DNA of 22,141 nt from Thermoplasmata archaeon (GCA_021797265.1 JAJZZZ010000006.1:1-22141); one strand, 5' to 3'. Shown: positions 1-7,445, numbered from the stretch's first letter. Translations and numbers: made by a program. The notes: generated by a model from the letters alone, not told the origin.

Positions 1-404
1 AATGCATCCGTGATTATTGCGGAGCTGTTTGAAAACAGGAATGCTGCACCAACACCCTGCACTATCCTCATTGCAACAAGATACTGGGCTGCTGCCACGC
101 CGGTACCAGGCGTCAGGTAAAGCAGAAGCGAACCGGCCGTGAATATCGCAAAACCGAAATTGAATAACCTGACCCTGCCGAAAATATCCGAGAGCCTCCC
201 AAATGTGACCAGTAGAACTGCTGTGACAATGTTGAATCCCATGAGGATCCACAGCAGATAAATGAAAGACCCCGAGGCAAATGGGCTCAGATGTATTCCC
301 TTGAATATGGCAGGTAACGATATGAGGGTGATGGTGCCGTTTATGGTGGCCATCAGGACGCCCATTGTGGTGTTGGAAAGCGCAACCCACTTGTATTTTA
401 CCAT
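1..404 (-). CDS. MFS drug exporter, DHA2/EmrB-QacA type (N-terminal part, cut by the left edge)
   Basis: Reading the minus strand from the ATG at 404 gives about 134 residues that stay open to position 1, so only the N-terminal part is present. The start is [15 protein letters not shown], followed by hydrophobic stretches that fit the first TM helices. The loop [14 protein letters not shown] matches MFS motif A (GxLaDrxGrkxxl) between TM2 and TM3, and [13 protein letters not shown] matches the R-x-x-Q-G-x-G-a-a motif of TM4. The TM1 pattern ([14 protein letters not shown]) is typical of 14-TM DHA2 proton-driven exporters, which pump organic compounds out of the cell. A TATA box lies 24 nt upstream, so the mRNA is probably leaderless and the 404 start is favoured. 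Substrate cannot be told. Family call is firm; the subfamily is likely. Confidence 0.85.
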   Translation of the reverse strand, partial: MVKYKWVALSNTTMGVLMATINGTITLISLPAIFKGIHLSPFASGSFIYLLWILMGFNIVTAVLLVTFGRLSDIFGRVRLFNFGFAIFTAGSLLLYLTPGTGVAAAQYLVAMRIVQGVGAAFLFSNSSAIITDA

Positions 405-424
405 ATCCTGTGAAATTACATTAA

Positions 425-432
425 GATATAAA
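425..432 (-). promoter_or_regulatory. TATA box of the MFS gene at 404
   Basis: The minus strand reads TTTATATC, centred about 24 nt upstream of the ATG at 404. This is the distance expected for an archaeal TATA box whose transcript begins at or next to the start codon. Confidence 0.55.
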
Positions 433-534
433 TCCTTTATCTATAAACTATACAGATATAATTCAATGGCGAACCATAAATTCTTCGCATTCCAGTACAT
501 GATATCCGGAAGGATTGATCCGGTAGAGCCGCTG

Positions 535-987
535 TCAGAAATGTTTTGCCCGTAAAATGTTCAGAAATTCAATGCCAAGGCGCCTTGCCATTTCCCCATC
601 AGTATCATCCCTGTCGCCCACCATCAATGAATGTCCAATGTCTATGGGAAAATCATGCATTGCCTTTTCTATAAGCCCCGTTTCCGGCTTCCTGCATTTG
701 CATCCCTCCTCTGGCCTGTGCGGACAGTAGTAAATAGCATCTACCCTGACACCCATGTGTGCAAGGCGCTTTATCAGGGCAGCATTGAATTTGCCCAGAT
801 CTTCTTCGGTGAAATAGCCGCGATTCACGCCTGACTGGTTGGTTATAATGATAATAAGGAAACCCATCTGCTGATAGTGTTTCATGACACGGACGGCTTT
901 TCTGAAAACATGCAGCTGTGCGGGATCATGGCAGTATGGGCAGTCCCTGTTTATTGTACCATCACGGTCTATGAACAGGGCAGGCAT
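535..987 (-). CDS. HAD-family phosphatase, GmhB / HisB-N type
   Basis: The 150-residue protein has the full set of HAD motifs of the heptose-1,7-bisphosphate / histidinol-phosphate phosphatase group. They are DRDGTIN at residues 7-13 (nucleophile D7, acid/base D9), TNQSG at 49-53, a zinc loop C88-x-H90...C96-x-C98, K100, and GDRDD at 124-128 for Mg2+. The short zinc loop resembles HisB-N and short-loop GmhB proteins. It is somewhat shorter than typical GmhB (about 180-190). Known members hydrolyse a sugar or amino-alcohol phosphate in the cytoplasm. The substrate here is undecided: histidinol phosphate, heptose bisphosphate for glycan synthesis, or another small phosphate. It starts 17 nt after the thiamine-binding gene and is probably co-transcribed with it. 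Confidence 0.85.
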   Translation of the reverse strand: MPALFIDRDGTINRDCPYCHDPAQLHVFRKAVRVMKHYQQMGFLIIIITNQSGVNRGYFTEEDLGKFNAALIKRLAHMGVRVDAIYYCPHRPEEGCKCRKPETGLIEKAMHDFPIDIGHSLMVGDRDDTDGEMARRLGIEFLNILRAKHF

Positions 988-1004
988 TGGGACACCAGTA
1001 ACCG

Positions 1005-1301
1005 TCAGTGAGTAACACCTATGCGATCCAGTTTGTGCTTCACACTGTTGTCCTTATCCGTCCTGTGATCTATCTTTATTATGGTCTCCACGCGTTTGAA
1101 TCCGGATTTCAGTATTTCAGTCTCAGCAGTTTTTATGGCGTTGAATATCTCGTCAAGGGTGGCAGCCTCAAGGACTGTTGCCATACTATTCGGATAGCAG
1201 TGCACTCCTGACTTTTCCATGACTTCCACAGCCCTGCGGATGGTGTCTCCGGCTGATTCTCCCTTCCCTACCGGATAGAATGTAACATCTGCAATTATCA
1301 T
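1005..1301 (-). CDS. MTH1187-family thiamine-binding protein
   Basis: The 98-residue protein begins MIIADVTFYPVGKGESAG and contains VHCYPNSMATVLEA and VETIIKIDHRTDK. These match the MTH1187/YqgV (former DUF77) family: small ferredoxin-like alpha/beta proteins that form tetramers and bind thiamine. They are usually cytosolic and found near thiamine transport or salvage genes, although none is present in this window. Length is normal for the family. A TATA-like TTTATCC at 1322-1328 on the minus strand is about 24 nt upstream of the ATG, so the gene can be transcribed without a leader and separately from the surface-protein gene that ends 39 nt upstream. The HAD phosphatase gene follows it. Exact physiological role is unknown even in the family. 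Confidence 0.85.
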   Translation of the reverse strand: MIIADVTFYPVGKGESAGDTIRRAVEVMEKSGVHCYPNSMATVLEAATLDEIFNAIKTAETEILKSGFKRVETIIKIDHRTDKDNSVKHKLDRIGVTH

Positions 1302-1321
1302 GAAGATAGAATTGCATTTCC

Positions 1322-1328
1322 GGATAAA
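1322..1328 (-). promoter_or_regulatory. TATA-like element for the thiamine-binding gene
   Basis: The minus strand reads TTTATCC, centred about 24 nt upstream of the ATG at 1301, inside the short gap after the surface-protein gene. It suggests a promoter for the two-gene unit at 535-1301. Confidence 0.4.
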
Positions 1329-1340
1329 GCCTCTTTGATT

Positions 1341-3848
1341 CTATTTTCTCCTACCTTCACATTTATCACAGTATTTCCTGCCTTTATCCACTGAAGCACC
1401 ACAGGACCTGCAGATATACCAGGATCGTTTACGCCACATCGAAATGCCAGTAACCGCAATTCCAGCTGCCGTGGCAAGAAAAGCGTAGAAAACAATCTGA
1501 CTGGCCATTATGTCCAGGAGAGTAACAAGCGAGAAACTGTCGAAAAACATGAGACTAACTGTTGCATTGGAATCTGTCAGGTTAACTATGCCTGATGAAT
1601 CTCTGACCTTCATGCCTCTTGGCGCACTTACCTGATAGTTGTAAACGCCGGGCTTCAGGCTGACGTTCAGCATTGAATCTGTGGTGGAATAGTTCCTTCC
1701 TGCGATAAGTACTGACCATTGCTGTCCAGGCATTGCAGTCTCCTCAACGAATGTGGCCGTCTCCTTTATTTCGGAAAAGCTGATCACAATGAATTCAGTA
1801 TGGTTAGCTGCGTAGGATATGGCTACATCGCTGATTCGGTATCCGGCTGGTGGTATTATGGTGGGCGTGAGATTTGCTGAACTGTTGAAATCCAGTGACG
1901 AGGAATTTGAAATGAAATATTTCCCCCCATATTCCATGATCCATATGGCTCCGGGTTCATATCCTGTGACTGCCACTGATACCCGTATGGAGGCGTTAGC
2001 CGGATATTCAAGATCGACGGAAGTGGAATCAACAGACAGGCCGGACATGGCGTACATTTGGTCCGACACAAATTCTTCCTTAATTTTCACTGGATTCTGA
2101 CCGTTGCTGATATGATATTTCAGGGAAAAGTTTTCGGCCTCCAGACCGAAAACTGGTACTTTCCACGCATTAATTATGATACCGTTTTCACCCACTGCAA
2201 GAATTTCCGCCGTTCCGTTAAGTGACTGCTCCTGTCTGTCGTATACGCTGTATGTCATATTGACTGTCAGGTTCCCACTGTACAGCATTGCCCCGGTAAT
2301 CCTCAACGTTACAACGGGGGCTGGGACACTTACATTTATTATAACTGTGGCCCGGGAAAGGTCGGGGAATGGTTCCAGCGAGACTGTGGTAACGTTTGTT
2401 TCCCAGTTCAGTTTATATGTACCAGTGTACAGATACGAGGAGTTCACCTGTATCCCAGACAGGGCGATAAATCTGTTAATGGACAAAGGTCTGCACTGTG
2501 TCATATTTACGCCCCTGTTATTCAGCATGGAATACGGCAGGGGAGTCTCCGGTGAAACGGAGTACCTGAAATTACTGACCATGCCACCCTTGTCCTCCGG
2601 CAGAACCCTGGCCAGCCTGTACATGTAGACTGTGGAGTTGTTCAGCTGGAAAGGTGATGCACTGTAGTTATCAAGGCCTGAGACCGATGAATCAGTCCAG
2701 ATTATGGTAGAATTCGTTGCAAGCATATGATTTGCGATGAAGTCTGGAATACCATAGCCTACAGTGCTGCTCCTGAAGTTCAGTGCAAGCGAGGAGTTCA
2801 TGATTTCTGATGTGCTGTGATAAAGCATCAGGTCATATGCACTGTATCCCTTTGCATGAACCGTGTCATTGGATTCCAATGTCAGTGTTACGTTTGCTAT
2901 TCCAACAGGGTAGGATGAATTTTCTTCAAGAACAAGGCTGAAATTTGATGTGCTGGCGAACCACCGGGCTGTATGAACAAACATGCCCCCATAAATGGTT
3001 TTGGACAATTCAGAAGTGTTATCAGTATTGTTAGGCAGCAAGTACGTCTTCACAACCTTTCCATCAGCCTTCAGCAGAAGGCTATCACTGGATTCGTTGC
3101 CTGTGCCCGTATAAGTAACATCCAGATGAATGCCGTTCATCAGGACATTCCAGGGATATGGACTTTCAGGGCTCTTCATGGGAACTGTTCCATTCGCTGA
3201 AAATTTCTGGAAGCTGGCCTGATTTACGAACATATGGGCATCAGGAAATTCATACGGAGCTTGCTGATGGATCAGCCCGGAAACAGAACTGTTTATGATG
3301 CTTACAACTGACCTTGAAAAATTCTCTCCCAGATAGTTGGAAACCAGAGGGTCAGAATCGTTAACACATTGACATTCAATTGTTGAATTATCAATAGTAA
3401 TATTTGATCTGCTTGCATTCAGCATCCCCGGAAAATCCAGGGTTGAGTTGTCAATCCGCATGAAAGAATCTGAATGAAGGGTTATATTGATTGCTTCCAC
3501 GGTATTGTACGTGGCATTGAGTATGCTGAGGGTTGAATTCAGCAGTTCCAATCCGCCGTAGACGTTTATGTTTATGTATGGCAGGGAAAGGGATTCCGCT
3601 AACATGTCATAACCACTGAATGTAAATGTGCTATTGGCAGGGACAGACAGGTTTGAACTCAGGTAATAAACAGTGCTGGGCGACTCCATACCTGAATGCG
3701 GTACTGCCCCATTGCTCATGTTAGATATTGCAGGAACCGAGTTCGCCCCATCCGTATTCTGCATGCTGCTGGAAGGAATCGATATAACTGAAATGATCAG
3801 TATGATCATTATAACAAGATGTGCGGCATTGGATTTGAAAATGGCCAT
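1341..3848 (-). CDS. Large sequon-rich surface glycoprotein with C-terminal membrane anchor and cytoplasmic zinc ribbon
   Basis: The 835-residue protein starts with a signal peptide (FKSN then a hydrophobic core VIMIILIISVISI). A very long Ser/Thr/Asn-rich extracytoplasmic region follows, with roughly forty N-x-S/T sequons. Residues about 90-165 contain repeated short beta-strand and N-S-T units that could form a right-handed parallel beta helix (inference). A single TM segment lies near residues 778-804. It is followed by a basic stop-transfer (RKR) and a small tail with C813-x2-C816 and C827-x2-C830, a zinc ribbon that must lie in the cytoplasm if the topology is right. I recognise no catalytic domain. 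Thermoplasma-type cells lack a rigid wall and carry abundant membrane glycoproteins, which would fit. Start 3848 has a TATTTATC element at the leaderless distance, and a GGAG motif 6 nt upstream. Confidence 0.8.
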   Translation of the reverse strand: MAIFKSNAAHLVIMIILIISVISIPSSSMQNTDGANSVPAISNMSNGAVPHSGMESPSTVYYLSSNLSVPANSTFTFSGYDMLAESLSLPYININVYGGLELLNSTLSILNATYNTVEAINITLHSDSFMRIDNSTLDFPGMLNASRSNITIDNSTIECQCVNDSDPLVSNYLGENFSRSVVSIINSSVSGLIHQQAPYEFPDAHMFVNQASFQKFSANGTVPMKSPESPYPWNVLMNGIHLDVTYTGTGNESSDSLLLKADGKVVKTYLLPNNTDNTSELSKTIYGGMFVHTARWFASTSNFSLVLEENSSYPVGIANVTLTLESNDTVHAKGYSAYDLMLYHSTSEIMNSSLALNFRSSTVGYGIPDFIANHMLATNSTIIWTDSSVSGLDNYSASPFQLNNSTVYMYRLARVLPEDKGGMVSNFRYSVSPETPLPYSMLNNRGVNMTQCRPLSINRFIALSGIQVNSSYLYTGTYKLNWETNVTTVSLEPFPDLSRATVIINVSVPAPVVTLRITGAMLYSGNLTVNMTYSVYDRQEQSLNGTAEILAVGENGIIINAWKVPVFGLEAENFSLKYHISNGQNPVKIKEEFVSDQMYAMSGLSVDSTSVDLEYPANASIRVSVAVTGYEPGAIWIMEYGGKYFISNSSSLDFNSSANLTPTIIPPAGYRISDVAISYAANHTEFIVISFSEIKETATFVEETAMPGQQWSVLIAGRNYSTTDSMLNVSLKPGVYNYQVSAPRGMKVRDSSGIVNLTDSNATVSLMFFDSFSLVTLLDIMASQIVFYAFLATAAGIAVTGISMWRKRSWYICRSCGASVDKGRKYCDKCEGRRK

Positions 3849-3872
3849 GTGTCGCTCCAGAAGGATGCAGCA

Positions 3873-3880
3873 GATAAATA
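3873..3880 (-). promoter_or_regulatory. TATA box of the surface glycoprotein gene
   Basis: The minus strand reads TATTTATC, centred about 28 nt upstream of the ATG at 3848. A further AT-rich run (TTAATTAT) lies just upstream and could be an alternative box giving a short leader that includes the GGAG motif at 3855-3858. Confidence 0.45.
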
Positions 3881-3919
3881 ATTAATGACTGAAAAAACGC
3901 CACAGTGCATATATTGTTC

Positions 3920-4072
3920 TTAAAGAATGTTTACAATGAGTTGAGCATCGAGCCCATGATCCTGCAGTATTGACGAATCGCCAGTGAAAAAATTATCCAG
4001 ATGAAAATAACAGCTGACCTCTCCCACCGCTAAAGCATGTGGGGTTCCTGATTGCACGGATTCCTTTGGCAT
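3920..4072 (-). pseudogene. Small ORF resembling the C-terminal end of a PIN-domain (VapC-like) protein
   Basis: On the minus strand, an ATG at 4072 opens a 50-codon frame ending in TAA at 3920. Its residues include TPHALAVGEVSCYFHLDNFF followed by TGDSSIL. The order (D/T)-x-H-A-x-A, then a hydrophobic strand ending F-T-G-D, resembles the last acidic motif of PIN ribonucleases. A complete PIN domain is about 120-140 residues, and the upstream residues with the first catalytic acids are absent, because the frame opens only at the end of the glycosyltransferase gene. It is therefore read as a remnant, although a genuine small gene cannot be excluded. No antitoxin partner is visible. The similarity is by eye and weak. 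Confidence 0.35.
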
Positions 4073-4082
4073 TTTTCGCTGC

Positions 4083-5069
4083 TCATATCTGGTCCCTCAG
4101 GAAATAGTCGAGGGATGCTTTCATTTCCCGAAACATCTTGCTATGTTCTGAAAGAAACTCAATATGCGTTCGGTCGATCTGCAGGAAAACACGATCCTCC
4201 ATTTCTGGAATCTTTAGATATTCCCTTAGAATAAGTGATTCCAGGACGGATTCCATAACAACCACCAGGTTATTGCGGTTATATGCCACCGGTTTTATGC
4301 TGGAAAGCCTTGAAGCCATGTAAGCCGCAAACATAAGAAACCCGCCTTTTGTGCCCTCCAGACTCTTTCTTATTCGAGACAGGTCAAGGATCTCACGCAG
4401 GGAGAGATTGCATGCAATGATGAGGTCCCTGGCCATTGCCAGATTCTGGCCACCGGAGGATGGTGAAGGATATCTCATGCCAAGGATCTCCTTTATGGTG
4501 ATGTTGTCCTTCCACATCAGGTTGGTAGGGCAGGCCAGGATACCGAAATTTACGGCCAGCCGTGAGAAGAGGTCAACATCTTCCCCGTTGGAAAGGTGGC
4601 GCCATCCTCCCACCTCATTGATCAGATCCCTGTGAACCAGCGAGAGCTCCGAGAAGTAAAGCCGCTTCAGGCTGAACTCAAGAAATGAGTGAAGTATGTC
4701 TGCGTACTCGATTGGGTAAACAAGGCTGCTGTGGAATGGAACAATGAATTTCCCGGTGCTTGATCTGAACGCAGTATCCTTCCCTTTCCCATATGATTCA
4801 CGTTCGATCCTTATGACCATCAGGTTGTGGAATGTCTTTCTCATTGATCTTAGGATTGTATCTGAAACGCCGTGCTGGCGTGGACATGCCATAACAATCT
4901 CATATTCTCGTCCGAGCTCATCTCCGATCAGATTGATGCTCTCAACGGACTTCACCGTTCGATTTGTGACTTCCATTGCAGTTGTCAGGAAACTGATGCC
5001 GGAGAATGCCTCCTGAGTGCCTTCCCTGCTGTTTCTCTTCTGAAGCAGTGTCTGCACGGCATCATCCAT
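4083..5069 (-). CDS. Divergent GT-A glycosyltransferase, family-2-like
   Basis: The 328-residue soluble protein shows the course of a family-2 glycosyltransferase. It has an early strand FLTTAMEVTNRTVKSVESI, EIVMACPRQHGVSDTI, then G-K-G-x-D-x-A-F-R-S-S-T-G-K-F at about 94-108. The acceptor-side motif is HRDLINEVGGWRH followed by NGEDVDLFSRL at 161-171. The E-D pair (163-164) corresponds to the catalytic base region. The place normally holding the D-x-D metal motif reads VPFHSSLVYP (110-119), with no acidic pair, so metal use or activity may differ. Residues after about 200 form an unrecognised helical region with no clear TM segment. It would act on the cytoplasmic face. It lies between a surface glycoprotein gene and a small unknown gene, so glycan assembly is plausible but unproven. 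Confidence 0.7.
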   Translation of the reverse strand: MDDAVQTLLQKRNSREGTQEAFSGISFLTTAMEVTNRTVKSVESINLIGDELGREYEIVMACPRQHGVSDTILRSMRKTFHNLMVIRIERESYGKGKDTAFRSSTGKFIVPFHSSLVYPIEYADILHSFLEFSLKRLYFSELSLVHRDLINEVGGWRHLSNGEDVDLFSRLAVNFGILACPTNLMWKDNITIKEILGMRYPSPSSGGQNLAMARDLIIACNLSLREILDLSRIRKSLEGTKGGFLMFAAYMASRLSSIKPVAYNRNNLVVVMESVLESLILREYLKIPEMEDRVFLQIDRTHIEFLSEHSKMFREMKASLDYFLRDQI

Positions 5070-5090
5070 ACATGGATAAAGCAGAATTAT

Positions 5091-5098
5091 GATATAAT
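5091..5098 (-). promoter_or_regulatory. TATA box of the glycosyltransferase gene
   Basis: The minus strand reads ATTATATC, centred about 25 nt upstream of the ATG at 5069. This again is the spacing for a leaderless transcript and supports that start. Confidence 0.5.
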
Positions 5099-5126
5099 CA
5101 TGACTGAAACCGACAGATCAGATTTT

Positions 5127-5330
5127 TCAGAACCTGAGTCTCATCAGCTTAATTCCCGGGTAAAGAGTTTCCCTGATGACCTCGTCCATGCTTTTTCCCT
5201 GTTCCATGGCCAATTTGCAAGCCTCAACTGTCTTCTCATGATCAATTTCAACAGTTCCACCTTCCTTCAGGTACACAATTAGTGTTCCAAGGGAATCACA
5301 GTCTATACCCATTGGTCCTGTATGGCGCAT
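5127..5330 (-). CDS. Small conserved-looking protein of unknown function
   Basis: The protein is about 67 residues, from the ATG at 5330 (a GTG directly before it at 5333 is the alternative start). It reads as a normal small globular protein: a beta pair around DSLGTLIVYLKEGGTVEIDH, then helices EKTVEACKLAMEQG and SMDEVIRETL, ending LMRLRF. Codon use resembles the neighbours. An AAGGT motif about 10 nt upstream of the ATG could be a Shine-Dalgarno site. I do not recognise the family; there is no TM segment, metal motif or HTH that I can see. It lies 57 nt upstream of the glycosyltransferase in the same direction, but that gene has its own TATA box. Confidence 0.6.
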   Translation of the reverse strand: MRHTGPMGIDCDSLGTLIVYLKEGGTVEIDHEKTVEACKLAMEQGKSMDEVIRETLYPGIKLMRLRF

Positions 5331-5962
5331 CACATTTCAACCTTTTTCATAAGTACTGGCAGAAGAGCCAGCTTTTGCCAGCTTTCGCAGGAGACTTGTT
5401 GCTGCCCCAGATTTGTGGATTAAGATGCAACGATTGGCTGTTTGAAGTGCCTTTTCCGGAGAAATGGGGGTACTCCTTGAAAGTTCTGGCATCACCCTAC
5501 GGGCTTATTTCAGATGACGGCCTGAGTCGCGTATTCCGGACATGTCGCTGGAATCGATTTATTACGGCCATCGGTCCATCTCAACAGTGCCGCTCTTGTG
5601 TAGCATGCCTCTCAGTTACAAGTACCGATGATAATGGATCATCAGGCTGAATTTCTGGTTATGTATTCCTGCTGTTATCTTCCTACAGTATCAGGGGGAT
5701 TCCAGCTCGCATAAGATGAAGCTGGGAAAACACAATGTCAACCACAAACGGCTAAAGCACGTTGGCCTGCACTTCCAGATTTGCTGGCATGGCAACCCTT
5801 ACCAGTCATCCCACAGGATGGTATGACCCTCGCTATTCGGGCAGAGGCGTATGCTGTACAGCCCTCGGTGTCACCACCGAATCCCTCAGGCAACCTCAGG
5901 CTTAACCCATGCAAGCCAGGAGGTTTTCCGGAAATTTATCTCACAACTTCATATAGAAAGTG

Positions 5963-6004
5963 TCGCAATTCCTCCCACATCTGAAGAGGTGGGCTTCCTT
6001 GCGA
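5963..6004 (+). repeat. Long imperfect hairpin, IS200/IS605 right-end type
   Basis: TCGCAA (5963-5968) pairs with TTGCGA (5999-6004). Inside, CCCAC (5974-5978) pairs with GTGGG (5989-5993), and TCT with AGA around a two-base loop. The two stems are separated by 5-nt internal loops TTCCT and CTTCC. The core C-C-C-A-C ... G-T-G-G-G followed by CTTCCTTGC is characteristic of the subterminal hairpins recognised by IS200/IS605 TnpA. It may alternatively act as a transcription terminator or processing site; no T-run follows it. Confidence 0.6.
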
Positions 6005-6100
6005 CTGGGGATCGTGAACATGAGCATTTTCCGCCATATTGGAAAAGTGCCAGAGAATTCTCACACTGACTTCGGAAAAATTAACGGTTACCTCATGGTT

Positions 6101-6137
6101 AGCTTAATATGTTAGGATCAAGAGCTTAATACGTTAG
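6101..6137 (+). promoter_or_regulatory. Tandem 15-mer repeat over the radical SAM promoter
   Basis: AGCTTAATATGTTAG at 6101-6115 is repeated as AGCTTAATACGTTAG at 6123-6137, with 14 of 15 bases identical. The repeat start-to-start distance is 22 bp, about two helical turns, so a protein dimer or pair could bind one face of the DNA. The second copy contains CTTAATAC (6125-6132), which lies about 27 nt upstream of the ATG at 6156 and is the best TATA candidate. The arrangement suggests an operator controlling the radical SAM gene. Confidence 0.5.
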
Positions 6138-6155
6138 TTACTTCAATTTTAGATA

Positions 6156-7295
6156 ATGCAAAATAATGTAGGCCCATATGTTCCATCTCTGGTGTTCATT
6201 GAAACGACAAAGGCGTGCGAGTATTCATGCAGGCACTGCAGGGCCGAATCACAGAGCGAACCTCTTCCAGACGAGCTTACAACGGCGGAGCTCAAGGATA
6301 CGCTCGATCAGATCAGGGGGCTGTCCGATACCCCTCCTGAGGTTGTTATAACAGGCGGTGACTTTCTTCTCAGAAAGGATATCAGGGAGATAATTTCCCA
6401 TGCCAGCAGTATTGGCCTTCCATTTTCTGCCAGCCCCGCCGGGTCTCCACTCCTGACTGGCGACTTCATGGAGTTTCTGAGGTCATACGGAGTACGATCA
6501 ATGTCGCTAAGCCTTGACGGCATTGATGAAGGTACACACGACTGGCTGAGAAGAATTCCCGGAAGCTTTGATCTCACTTTGAATCTCATCATTGAGGCCA
6601 AGAGGATGGGGATCAACGCTCAGGTCAACACAACAGTCATAAAGAGAAATATTATGGAGCTTCCAAACCTTGTTTCCATCCTGAGGGATGTTGGAATAAC
6701 CACGTGGGAAGTTTTCTTCCTCATAAAGACAGGCAGGGGAATAAAGGTAGAGGATGTCTCTCCAGATGAGTATATGCAGATCAACAGGTGGCTTGCTGAT
6801 CTGAAGGACTACGGAATAAATGTCAGGACTGTTGAGGGCCCGGTGTTCCGTGTGATCCGGAAGATACAGGAGATTCAACCTGAAGCAGTTGGTACAAACC
6901 TTTACCGGAAGCTCAGGGATGCGACCATTGACCTTCTAGGGATGCCGGACCGCGTCAGGCCATCCTCGGGTGCTGCACCTCCTGCCAGGCATTTCAGGGG
7001 CACACTTTTTATTGGATACAATGGGGATGTGTATCCTTCCGGCCTGTTTACCGCAAAGCTTGGCAGCATAAGGAGATCCAGCCTGAAGGACATAATTAGC
7101 GAGGGTGTTGATTATCTTGACCCGAGAAAGTCAGGCAAGCTGGAGGGCAGATGCGGAAGGTGTGAATTCAGAGAAATGTGCGGTGGATCTAGGGCAAGAG
7201 CGCTGGCATATACCGGAAACCCATTTGCAGAAGACCCGGCGTGCCTTTATGTGCCCGGAATGAAAATGAGGGAGGTGGAGGAACGCCAACATTAG
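6156..7295 (+). CDS. Radical SAM/SPASM-domain protein, TIGR04053-like
   Basis: The 379-residue protein has C21-x3-C25-x2-C28 for the SAM-binding [4Fe-4S] cluster, and ITGGDFLLRKDI at 65-76 (the GGD/E motif). It has a SPASM-like C-terminal region, GDVYPSGLFTAKLG then C333-x2-C336-x5-C342 and C363, for an auxiliary cluster. The PSG in place of PC, followed by CGGSRARALAYTGNPFAEDPAC, is the pattern I associate with the TIGR04053 group, related to AhbC/AhbD haem-synthesis and peptide-modifying radical SAM enzymes. It is cytosolic. The reaction is not known for this group, and no small peptide precursor gene is obvious beside it. It is a single gene with its own promoter carrying a tandem repeat; the next gene converges on it. 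Confidence 0.85.
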   Translation: MQNNVGPYVPSLVFIETTKACEYSCRHCRAESQSEPLPDELTTAELKDTLDQIRGLSDTPPEVVITGGDFLLRKDIREIISHASSIGLPFSASPAGSPLLTGDFMEFLRSYGVRSMSLSLDGIDEGTHDWLRRIPGSFDLTLNLIIEAKRMGINAQVNTTVIKRNIMELPNLVSILRDVGITTWEVFFLIKTGRGIKVEDVSPDEYMQINRWLADLKDYGINVRTVEGPVFRVIRKIQEIQPEAVGTNLYRKLRDATIDLLGMPDRVRPSSGAAPPARHFRGTLFIGYNGDVYPSGLFTAKLGSIRRSSLKDIISEGVDYLDPRKSGKLEGRCGRCEFREMCGGSRARALAYTGNPFAEDPACLYVPGMKMREVEERQH

Positions 7296-7445
7296 ACTGT
7301 GCACTGCAGCCGGCTCCGGTTGAAAAAGGGCAGAGGAAACTTGGATTCGCCATTGCGGTTATTGCCATATTCCTTATGATCCGTACTGTGCTACGGATGA
7401 AAATGAAGCCCAGTGAAAAAGAAGGCCTGCCCACCGGCGATACAC

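Larger units (their letters stand above)
5334..6155. other. Gene-poor 820-nt stretch with likely insertion-sequence debris
   Basis: No frame here has convincing protein character. The plus-strand frames at 5282-5650 and 5781-5984 are open but show no family motif, and the first overlaps the real small gene on the other strand. The segment ends in a long hairpin at 5963-6004 of the kind found at the right ends of IS200/IS605 elements. A second motif, GCTAAAGCAC at 5751-5760, resembles the inner part of such hairpins. I infer the decayed 3' part of an IS605-type (TnpB) element on the plus strand, but no TnpB catalytic or zinc motif could be read. The last 60 nt belong to the promoter of the radical SAM gene. 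Confidence 0.45.

Noticed and set aside
4023..4043. Hairpin CCCAC...GTGGG with GCTAAAGC, like an IS605 end
   Set aside because: It lies inside the PIN-like frame 3920-4072, whose reading across it is coherent, and it lacks the outer stem seen at 5963-6004. Probably a chance structure, although the resemblance was noted.
5282..5650. Plus-strand 122-residue frame with CRSC-like pair
   Set aside because: It overlaps the better-supported small gene on the minus strand, and no TnpB or other family motif can be traced; the Cys pair alone is not evidence.
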